A stretch of 19,689 nucleotides of DNA from Avimicrobium caecorum (lineage in GTDB: Bacteria > Bacillota > Clostridia > Oscillospirales > Ruminococcaceae): assembly GCA_904394705.1 (NCBI GenBank), contig CAJFNJ010000027.1, forward strand, positions 1-19,689, written 5' to 3'. Numbering within the stretch: the first letter of the stretch is position 1; each line of letters begins with the position of its first letter. The notes under the pieces are model-generated. The model was not told the origin of the DNA. It did no database searches and saw only the letters and a program-made list of their open reading frames with translations. Below, in pieces: positions 13,913 to 19,689 of the stretch. Position numbers and translations under genes: made by a program.

Positions 13913-14881
13913 TTGATCCTCTCAGATACTCTGTCCGCGCATCTGCCGGAGCGTCCCACCGCAGTGGCGCTGGGCTTCTTTGACGGCATCCACCGCGGAC
14001 ATACCAAGGTGATCTCCGCAGCGGTGCAGGCGGCACGCCAGCAGGGACTGATCCCCTGTGTATTCACCTTTTCCCCGCCGGGAAAGGGCGGCCCCAAGCC
14101 GGTGGGAGAACTGATCCAGACCGATGAGGTCAAGCAGTATATCCTGGAGCGCATGGGGGTACGGCAGATCTTCCGTCCGCCCTTTGAGGAGTTCCGGGAC
14201 CTGACACCGGAGGAGTTTGTCCGGAAGGTGCTGGCGGAACGCTTCCAGGCCCGGGTTGTGGCCTGCGGGGAGAACTTCCACTTCGGCAGGAATGCCGCCG
14301 GCAATGCCGAGCTGCTCTGTCAGCTCGGGCAGGAGTATGGCATCGAAGTCATCGTTGTGCCGCTGGAGCGGGAGAATGGGGAGGTTATCAGCTCCACCCT
14401 GATCCGCAAGGCTCTGCGGGACGGCGAGATCGAAACTGCCAACCGTCTGCTGGGGCATCCCTATACGCTCATTGCGCCGGTGGTGCATGGCAGGGGACTG
14501 GGCCGGCAGTGGAACTATCCCACCGCCAACCAGTATTTCCCGGATGAGCAGATCATTCCCCAGAATGGGGTCTATGCCACCATAGCGGTCTGTGATGGAA
14601 AACGGTATGTGGGTTCCACCAATGTGGGGAAGAAACCCACCGTGGGCGGGCAGACCGTCCTCAGCGAGACCTTTCTGGTGGATTATAAAGGCGATCTGTA
14701 TGGGAAGAATCTCATTGTGGAATTCTATCATTTTGTCCGTGGGGAGAAGAAATTCGGCTCTCTGGAGGAGCTGCGGGCTGCCATTGAGGACAGTACGCGG
14801 AAATCGGTGGAACTCTGCGAAAAATACCGGGAAATCCCTTTACAAACAGACGAAGCTGTGCTACAATCTATTGGTAACTGA
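13913..14881 (+). CDS. ribF: Bifunctional riboflavin kinase / FAD synthetase
   Basis: 322 residues from TTG 13913. The FAD synthetase half has ALGFFDGIHRGH with the HxGH-like nucleotide motif, then GENFHFGRNAAGN and ISSTLIRKALRDG. The kinase half follows with VVHGRGLGRQWNYPTAN, the GxPTAN-type ATP/flavin motif, and NVGKKPTVGG. The protein turns riboflavin into FMN and then FAD. AAGGAAGG lies seven bases before the TTG, while the in-frame GTG at 13883 (overlapping truB) has no ribosome binding site, so I chose the TTG. The 3' end contains the rpsO promoter. Confidence 0.93.
   Translation: MILSDTLSAHLPERPTAVALGFFDGIHRGHTKVISAAVQAARQQGLIPCVFTFSPPGKGGPKPVGELIQTDEVKQYILERMGVRQIFRPPFEEFRDLTPEEFVRKVLAERFQARVVACGENFHFGRNAAGNAELLCQLGQEYGIEVIVVPLERENGEVISSTLIRKALRDGEIETANRLLGHPYTLIAPVVHGRGLGRQWNYPTANQYFPDEQIIPQNGVYATIAVCDGKRYVGSTNVGKKPTVGGQTVLSETFLVDYKGDLYGKNLIVEFYHFVRGEKKFGSLEELRAAIEDSTRKSVELCEKYREIPLQTDEAVLQSIGN
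14839..14867 (+). promoter_or_regulatory. rpsO promoter inside the 3' end of ribF
   Basis: TTTACA at 14839-14844 and TACAAT at 14862-14867 with a 17-base spacer. It would start transcription near 14874, just before the ribF stop, giving rpsO an independent supply with a leader of about 110 bases. Confidence 0.8.
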
Positions 14882-14886
14882 CCTGT

Positions 14887-14947
14887 ACTCAGCTTGAGGG
14901 GTTTGCCGCTGGATTACCGCGGCTGTTCACCAGGCCTCAGGCTTAGT
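14887..14947 (+). promoter_or_regulatory. Structured rpsO leader, possible S15 autoregulatory element
   Basis: AGCTTGAGG at 14891-14899 pairs with CCTCAGGCT at 14935-14943 (one T-G wobble). ACT/AGT at 14887-14889 and 14945-14947 extends the stem past a mismatch. Inside is a second stem, GCCGC-T-GG with CC-GCGGC (14905-14923, loop ATTA, bulged T). There is no T run, and the ribosome binding site lies about 25 bases later. S15 represses its own mRNA through diverse leader structures in several bacteria, so that role is a reasonable inference. I cannot match it to a described class by eye. Confidence 0.55.
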
Positions 14948-14985
14948 TCATGGCTGTACAAAAATTTATATGAGGTGAATATACT

Positions 14986-15252
14986 ATGATGCTCAAGGAA
15001 GAAAAGCAGGCTATTATTGCCGAAAACAGAGCCCACGAGACCGATACCGGTTCTGCTGAGGTACAGATCGCAATCCTGACCAAGCGGATCAACGACCTGA
15101 CCGAGCATGTGAAGGTTCATCAGAAGGACCATCACTCCCGCCGCGGTCTGCTGAAGATGGTTGGTAAGAGAAGAAATCTGCTCAACTATCTCCAGAAGAA
15201 GGATATCGAGCGCTACCGCGCCATCGTTGCCAAGCTGGGTCTGCGCAAGTAA
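14986..15252 (+). CDS. rpsO: 30S ribosomal protein S15
   Basis: 88 residues, the standard length. It carries TGSAEVQIAILTKRINDLTEH and KDHHSRRGLLKMVGKRR, the rRNA-binding signature, and ends with the usual KLGLRK. S15 binds the central domain of 16S rRNA early in 30S assembly. GAGGTG lies about eight bases before the ATG. It is placed between ribF and pnp, and has its own promoter, leader and terminator. Confidence 0.98.
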   Translation: MMLKEEKQAIIAENRAHETDTGSAEVQIAILTKRINDLTEHVKVHQKDHHSRRGLLKMVGKRRNLLNYLQKKDIERYRAIVAKLGLRK

Positions 15253-15271
15253 TAGTTTTTTACGGCTTAAG

Positions 15272-15300
15272 AAGGCAGGTGGTCCATTCACCTGCCTTTT
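15272..15300 (+). terminator. Terminator after rpsO
   Basis: AAGGCAGGTG at 15272-15281 pairs perfectly with CACCTGCCTT at 15289-15298. The T tract behind is short (TTTT then GCGC), so read-through into pnp is likely, as no strong promoter was found between the two genes. Confidence 0.75.
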
Positions 15301-15342
15301 GCGCTTATATGGGATGCCGGACAGACCGGCTGTCCTGTACTC

Positions 15343-15403
15343 TTTTAGCAGTAGACCGACCGCCCGATCCCTCCCGGATGGAGCGGCGGGTCCATTGCTA
15401 AAA
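15343..15403 (+). promoter_or_regulatory. Long stem-loop in the pnp leader
   Basis: TTTTAGCA at 15343-15350 pairs with TGCTAAAA at 15396-15403. The helix continues through a G-T and a T-A pair and one mismatch into GACC/GGTC, then after a small interior loop into CCGC/GCGG and ATCC/GGAT. It ends about 33 bases before the pnp ribosome binding site and has no T run. In E. coli a long leader stem is cut by RNase III and allows PNPase to repress its own mRNA; whether this element works that way is inference. A small GGACAG/CTGTCC hairpin at 15319-15335 precedes it. Confidence 0.55.
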
Positions 15404-15450
15404 AGATCAGGCTGCGGATCGGTCCGGCTCCAACTAAGGAGGTAAAATTG

Positions 15451-17559
15451 ATGTTCGAGAATTTTCGCGTATTCAAAACCGAATTCGCCGGACGGGAAAT
15501 GAGCTTTGAAGTAGGCAAAATGTGCGGACTTTCCAACGGCTCCTGTCTGGTGCGTTACGGTGAGACCACCGTCCTGGTCAACGTCACTGCTTCCCAGAAG
15601 CCCCGTGACGGCATCGACTTCTTCCCGCTGTCGGTGGACTTCGAAGAGAAGCTCTACTCGGTAGGCCGCATTCCCGGCTCCTTCCTGCGCCGGGAGGGCC
15701 GTCCCAGTGAAAAGGCTGTGCTGTCCTCCCGTGTGGTAGACCGCTCCATCCGCCCGCTGTTCCCGTCGGATATGCGCAACGATGTGGCTGTGGTTATGAC
15801 TGTCCTCTCGGTGGACCCCGACTGCTCTCCTGAGGTATGCGGCATTGTGGGTACATCCTTTGCCCTGTCCATTTCGGATATTCCGTGGGCAGGCCCCATT
15901 GCCGGCATCAGCGTCGGCATGGTGGATGGCGAACTGATCCTCAACCCCAATGCGGAACAGCGCCACAAGAGCGACCTGAACCTCACCGTCTGCGGTACCG
16001 AGGAGAAGGTGTGCATGCTGGAGTGCGGCGCCAATGAAGTGGACAACGACACCATGATGGAAGCCATCATCAAGGGCCATCAGGAAGTACAGAAGATGTG
16101 CCGCTTCATCGCGGAGGTACAGGCTGAGATCGGCAAGCCCAAGTTCAGCTTTGAATCCAAGGAACTGGATCACGATATGTTTGAGGCTGTGAAGGAATAT
16201 GCCATCGACCGTGTGAAGTATGCCCTGGATACCGATGACAAGAATATCCGGGAAGAGCGTCTGCGTCCCGTTTATGAGGAAGTACACGCCCACTTTGATC
16301 CCATCTACCCCGAGCAGGAGATGCAGATCGACGAGTGCCTCTACAAGCTGCAGAAGTTTGTGGTACGCCGCTGGCTGCTCGATGAGGGCAAGCGTGTGGA
16401 CGGCCGCGGCATGGACGAGATGCGTCCCCTGGCTGCGGAAGTCGGCCTGATTCCCCGGGTACATGGTTCGGGTATGTTCACCCGTGGCCAGACCCAGGTG
16501 CTGACCATTGCCACTCTGGGTTCCATCCGGGATCTCCAGCTGCTGGACGGCATCGATGAGGAGACCGAAAAGCGCTACATCCATCACTACAACTTCCCCT
16601 CCTACTCGGTGGGTGAGACCCGTCCTTCCCGTGGCCCGGGCCGTCGGGAGATCGGTCACGGCGCTCTGGCTGAGAAGGCCCTGCGTCCGGTGATCCCGTC
16701 GGTTGAGGAGTTCCCCTATACCCTGCGTCTGGTATCGGAAGTGCTCTCCTCCAACGGTTCCACCTCCCAGGCTTCCATCTGCGGCTCCACTCTGGCCCTG
16801 ATGGACGCTGGTGTGCCCATCAAGGCTCCGGTAGCCGGTATCTCCTGCGGTCTGATCTCCGAGGGTGACGGCTGGAGCACCATGGTGGATATCCAGGGCC
16901 TGGAGGACTTCTTCGGCGATATGGACTTCAAGGTCGGCGGTACCCACAAGGGCATCACTGCCATCCAGGTGGATATGAAGGTGCATGGCATCAGCTATGA
17001 TGTGATCCGCAGCGCCCTGGACAAGACCTACAAGGCCCGCTGCTACATCCTGGATGAGATCATGCTCAAGGCCATTCCGGAAGTGCGTCCGGAGCTGAGC
17101 AAGTATGCTCCCAAGATGCTCACCCTGATGATCGACACCGAGAAGATCCGTGAAGTAATCGGTTCGGGCGGCAAGGTGATCCAGAAGATCTCCGCTGACT
17201 GCGGCGTCAAGATCGACATCGAGGATGATGGTCATGTCTTTGTATCCGGTGTGGATATGGAAGGCTGCCGCCGTGCGGTACAGATCATCGAGACCATTGC
17301 CAAGGACCCCGAAGTGGGTGCCTTCTACAAGGGCCGTGTTACCCGTCTGATGAACTTCGGCGCCTTTGTGGAGATCGCTCCCGGCAAGGAAGGCCTGGTA
17401 CATATCTCTAAGCTGGATACCAAGCGGGTAGAACGTGTGGAAGATGTGGTATCGGTGGGCGATGAGATCATTGTCAAGGTGACCGAGATCGACTCCCAGG
17501 GCCGGATCAATCTGTCCCGTCGGGATGCGCTGGAAGCCATGGAAGCAAAAAAGAAGTAA
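15451..17559 (+). CDS. pnp: Polyribonucleotide nucleotidyltransferase (PNPase)
   Basis: 702 residues, full length. Two RNase PH domains (the second with GQTQVLTIATLGS and HHYNFPSYSVGETRPSRGPGRREIGHGALAEKAL in its core) flank an all-helical linker. A KH domain follows with GSGGKVIQKI from residue 571, then an S1 domain (GRVTRLMNFGAFVEI ... GLVHISKL). PNPase degrades RNA 3' to 5' using phosphate, and is a core RNA-decay enzyme. AAGGAGGT lies seven bases before ATG 15451; a TTG directly before it (15448) is a less likely start. The C-terminal tail after S1 is short. Terminator at 17575-17614. Confidence 0.98.
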   Translation: MFENFRVFKTEFAGREMSFEVGKMCGLSNGSCLVRYGETTVLVNVTASQKPRDGIDFFPLSVDFEEKLYSVGRIPGSFLRREGRPSEKAVLSSRVVDRSIRPLFPSDMRNDVAVVMTVLSVDPDCSPEVCGIVGTSFALSISDIPWAGPIAGISVGMVDGELILNPNAEQRHKSDLNLTVCGTEEKVCMLECGANEVDNDTMMEAIIKGHQEVQKMCRFIAEVQAEIGKPKFSFESKELDHDMFEAVKEYAIDRVKYALDTDDKNIREERLRPVYEEVHAHFDPIYPEQEMQIDECLYKLQKFVVRRWLLDEGKRVDGRGMDEMRPLAAEVGLIPRVHGSGMFTRGQTQVLTIATLGSIRDLQLLDGIDEETEKRYIHHYNFPSYSVGETRPSRGPGRREIGHGALAEKALRPVIPSVEEFPYTLRLVSEVLSSNGSTSQASICGSTLALMDAGVPIKAPVAGISCGLISEGDGWSTMVDIQGLEDFFGDMDFKVGGTHKGITAIQVDMKVHGISYDVIRSALDKTYKARCYILDEIMLKAIPEVRPELSKYAPKMLTLMIDTEKIREVIGSGGKVIQKISADCGVKIDIEDDGHVFVSGVDMEGCRRAVQIIETIAKDPEVGAFYKGRVTRLMNFGAFVEIAPGKEGLVHISKLDTKRVERVEDVVSVGDEIIVKVTEIDSQGRINLSRRDALEAMEAKKK

Positions 17560-17574
17560 TAACCTGCATTTGGG

Positions 17575-17614
17575 CAAGGGACGACTGAAAAATCGTCCCT
17601 TGTTTTTTATTTTT
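17575..17614 (+). terminator. Strong Rho-independent terminator after pnp
   Basis: CAAGGGACGA at 17575-17584 pairs perfectly with TCGTCCCTTG at 17593-17602, followed by TTTTTTATTTTT. Confidence 0.95.
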
Positions 17615-17669
17615 GGGGAAAATTGGGGCCATACCGGTGAAAAACGCTGGAAACAAGCGAAAACTTCGG

Positions 17670-17698
17670 TTGTGAAGCGGTTTTTATTTTGATAAAAT
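17670..17698 (+). promoter_or_regulatory. Candidate promoter of the CNNM/CorC-type gene
   Basis: TTGTGA at 17670-17675 and TAAAAT at 17693-17698 with a 17-base spacer, in an AT-rich gap after the pnp terminator. It leaves a leader of about 70 bases before the TTG start. Confidence 0.6.
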
Positions 17699-17775
17699 AG
17701 TAATGATAGTTTATAAGAAGCTGTCCGGCCTCTGGCTGAAATTCTATATTGATATAAAATTGGAGTTGAACAAAT

Positions 17776-19053
17776 TTGAACACATCGGACTGTATATTGC
17801 TTGCGGTACTGCTGGCATTTTCAGCGTATTTTTCCGCATCGGAAACAGCCCTTTCCACCGTCAACAAGATCCGCCTGAAAAGTTATGCGGATAACGGCAG
17901 CAAGAAGGCCAAGATCGCCCTGGATATCGCAGAGAACTATGACCGCACCATTTCCACCATCCTGGTGGGGAATAATGTGGTGAACACCGCTTCCGCCGCC
18001 CTGATGACCACGGTGACCACGGCCCTGTTCGGCGCGTCGGGTGCTGTGATTGCCACCGCAGTCACCACTGTGCTGGTGCTCGTCTTCGGTGAGATCCTGC
18101 CCAAAACCTATGGTAAGGAAAACAGCGAAAAGCTGGCGTTGACCATTGCTGGATCGATGCATTTTCTGATCGTTCTGCTCACTCCGGTTGTAAGCATCTT
18201 CCGGTTGCTTCAATGGGCCATGGTACGGCTCTGTTCTAAGGGAGACAAGAGCCCGTCCGTGACCGAAGAAGAGCTCAAATATATTCTGGACACCATCGAG
18301 GAAGAGGGTGTCATGCAGGAGGACGAAGCCCAGCTGGTGCAGTCGGCTCTGGATTTCAATGATGTGCCGGTTCAGAAACTGCTCACCCACCGGGTGGATC
18401 TGGTGGCTGTGGATATTCATGATTCCCTGGACTCCATCCGTCAGGTGGTGCTGGAGGAGCGTTTTACCCGTATCCCGGTCTATGACGGCAATATCGACCA
18501 TGTCATCGGTATCCTCCAGAGCCGGGACTTCCTGGAAGCCCTGGTACGGGGCGGCGAGATCGACCTGCGCTCCATGCTCACCGAACCGCTCTTTGTGCAT
18601 AAGACCAAGACCGCTGCCAGCATGCTGGCGGAATTCAAGCGCCGGAAGGCACACATTGCCATTGTCACCGATGATTACGGCGGCACCATGGGCATTGTAA
18701 CCATGGAGGACCTGCTGGAGGAGATCGTCGGCGACATCTGGGACGAGGACGAGGAGGAGGAACTCCCGTTCCAGCAGCTCCCGGACGGCAGCTATGAGGT
18801 CAGCGGTGATATGGACATTGACGATCTGTTCGAGGACTTTGGCTACTATAACCGTCACTTTGAGTCGGAATCCTCCACTGTGGGCGGCTGGGCCATGGAG
18901 ATGCTGGAGCATCTGCCTGAACCCGGCGAGGTGTTCGAATACGATGGCTTTACCGTACAGGTGCTGGAAGTGGACGAACAGCGTGTCACCCGTCTGCGTG
19001 TGACCTTCGACCGGAGCCGTTCCTCCATGGAAGCCAAGGACAATGACGACTGA
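17776..19053 (+). CDS. CNNM/CorC (HlyC)-family membrane protein with CBS pair
   Basis: 425 residues from TTG 17776, with GGAG ten bases upstream. The N-terminal DUF21/CNNM membrane domain (about residues 5-150) opens with ILLAVLLAFSAYFSASETAL and contains VFGEILPKTYGKEN. Two CBS domains follow (about 200-320, with RFTRIPVYDGNIDHVIGIL and HIAIVTDDYGGTMGIVTMED). The C-terminal CorC/HlyC domain (about 338-418) ends the protein. Members are often annotated as hemolysins, but the better supported role is magnesium or other divalent-cation efflux, with adenine nucleotides bound by CBS. No ATG lies near the conserved N-terminus, which supports the TTG. It has its own promoter candidate and terminator, so it is monocistronic. 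Confidence 0.92.
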   Translation: MNTSDCILLAVLLAFSAYFSASETALSTVNKIRLKSYADNGSKKAKIALDIAENYDRTISTILVGNNVVNTASAALMTTVTTALFGASGAVIATAVTTVLVLVFGEILPKTYGKENSEKLALTIAGSMHFLIVLLTPVVSIFRLLQWAMVRLCSKGDKSPSVTEEELKYILDTIEEEGVMQEDEAQLVQSALDFNDVPVQKLLTHRVDLVAVDIHDSLDSIRQVVLEERFTRIPVYDGNIDHVIGILQSRDFLEALVRGGEIDLRSMLTEPLFVHKTKTAASMLAEFKRRKAHIAIVTDDYGGTMGIVTMEDLLEEIVGDIWDEDEEEELPFQQLPDGSYEVSGDMDIDDLFEDFGYYNRHFESESSTVGGWAMEMLEHLPEPGEVFEYDGFTVQVLEVDEQRVTRLRVTFDRSRSSMEAKDNDD

Positions 19054-19071
19054 TCCATACCGGAATCACCA

Positions 19072-19116
19072 AAGCCTGCCGCTTTCCCCAAATAGGGAAG
19101 GCCGGCAGGCTTTTTT
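19072..19116 (+). terminator. Rho-independent terminator after the CNNM/CorC-type gene
   Basis: AAGCCTGCCG pairs with CGGCAGGCTT, with an inner TTCCC/GGGAA helix, and is followed by TTTTTT. Confidence 0.93.
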
Positions 19117-19161
19117 CGGTGCAGGATTTACAGAATGCTCACAGGCTGTCCAAATTCGCCC

Positions 19162-19190
19162 GTGCAAATCAGATGGGAGTATGCTATAAT
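19162..19190 (+). promoter_or_regulatory. Extended -10 promoter of the last gene
   Basis: TGCTATAAT at 19182-19190 is a perfect TATAAT with an upstream TG (extended -10). The -35 position at 19162-19167 (GTGCAA) is weak, as is usual for this class. The leader of about 80 bases contains two small hairpins: CCGGGA/TCCCGG just downstream of the promoter and AGCCGT/ACGGCT before the ribosome binding site. Confidence 0.75.
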
Positions 19191-19274
19191 ATCTATGATT
19201 GACCGGGAAAATCCCGGGTGCATCATGAATGATCCCAGCCGTCTGACGGCTTTGGAAATACAGGAGGACCATAG

Positions 19275-19689
19275 ATGGATGATCAGAAGGAGCGGCTTGA
19301 GCAGGAAGAAGCCGCAGTAAAGGAGCAGACCGCATCGGAGCTCGCAGAACAGACTGCGCAGGTGCCTGCTGCGGCGTCCAAGCGCACCACACGCCGCAGA
19401 CGCAAGCCAGCGGCTGAAAAGACAGAACCGGCGGAGCAGACCCAGCTGACTATGGATCAGACTGCGCCGGCAGAAGACGCCGGAAAGACAGCGGAAGAAA
19501 CCGCTGAACAGCCGGCCCCCAAGCGGACTGCCTGCCGCCGCAAGACAGGAACCGGCAGCACCGCTTCCAGAATCAGGAAGAAGCAGGCCGAGGAGACCCC
19601 GGCAGAGGCCACAGCTCCCGCAGAGCAGCCTGCCGGGGAAGCCCCGGCAGAGGCCACCGTCCCCGCAGAGCAGCCCGCTGAGGAAGTTC
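19275..19689 (+). CDS. Low-complexity charged N-terminal region, gene runs off the window
   Basis: ATG 19275 with AGGAGG seven bases upstream opens a frame of at least 138 codons with no stop before the window end. The start MDDQKERLEQEEAA is followed by Ala/Glu/Pro/Gln-rich sequence interrupted by basic patches (KRTTRRRRKPAAEK, KRTACRRKTG, RIRKKQAEE). No globular domain is reached. Such disordered basic/acidic extensions occur on transcription termination factor Rho and on some RNA-binding or ribonuclease proteins of Clostridia; Rho is one guess, not supported by any visible motif. The promoter and ribosome binding site make the gene itself credible. Confidence 0.75.
   Translation, partial: MDDQKERLEQEEAAVKEQTASELAEQTAQVPAAASKRTTRRRRKPAAEKTEPAEQTQLTMDQTAPAEDAGKTAEETAEQPAPKRTACRRKTGTGSTASRIRKKQAEETPAEATAPAEQPAGEAPAEATVPAEQPAEEV
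19599..19688 (+). repeat. 45-base tandem repeat within the last gene
   Basis: Two adjacent imperfect copies (19599-19643 and 19644-19688), each beginning CCGGCAGAGGCCAC and encoding PAEAT(A/V)PAEQPA plus flanks. The array may continue beyond the window. Period 15 residues. Confidence 0.8.

Noticed and set aside
14914..17577. 887-codon minus-strand open frame opposite rpsO and pnp
   Set aside because: Antisense shadow of rpsO and pnp; it also crosses the pnp leader stem and the rpsO terminator.

Overview
This window reads as chromosome of a fairly GC-rich Clostridia-type Firmicute, most likely Oscillospiraceae/Ruminococcaceae (Faecalibacterium, Gemmiger or Subdoligranulum relatives). The grounds are the rimP-nusA-ylxR-ylxQ-infB-rbfA-nrnA-truB-ribF-rpsO-pnp order, a short NusA without C-terminal repeats, strong AGGAGG ribosome binding sites, and frequent TTG starts. 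The family assignment is inference; no database was searched.

Layout. Positions 1-85 hold the 3' part of a tRNA-Asn and its terminator. Positions 172-1939 hold a probable three-gene unit: a small secreted protein with DxDxDG/Cys repeats, an ECF sigma factor, and an RsgI-like membrane anti-sigma factor with a His-rich tail. Convergent to it, on the minus strand (2023-2622), lies a very cysteine-rich protein with its own minus-strand terminator. A tRNA-Thr with a perfect consensus promoter follows (2956-3139), then a hypothetical protein (3180-3602). Positions 3723-6776 are a self-contained nucleoside salvage operon: a ribokinase-like PfkB kinase and two paralogous nucleoside hydrolases, with promoter and terminator visible.

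Positions 6812-14881 are the large translation/RNA operon. It begins with a leader hairpin that looks like an attenuator and runs through rimP, nusA, ylxR, an L7Ae-family gene, infB, rbfA, a DHH phosphoesterase (nrnA type), truB and ribF. Several of these genes overlap by 4 or 8 bases. rpsO has its own promoter inside the end of ribF, a structured leader and a terminator. pnp follows behind a long leader stem-loop. A CNNM/CorC-type membrane protein with its own promoter and terminator comes next. The window ends inside a low-complexity, basic/acidic reading frame whose identity cannot be fixed.

The genes work as modules: ribosome and initiation assembly (RimP, IF2, RbfA, S15), transcription elongation (NusA), tRNA modification (TruB), RNA decay (PNPase, NrnA), nucleoside breakdown to ribose phosphate, and envelope sensing (ECF sigma/anti-sigma). 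The least explained parts are the cysteine-rich minus-strand protein, the secreted repeat protein linked to the sigma/anti-sigma pair, and the three structured RNA leaders (rimP, rpsO, pnp).
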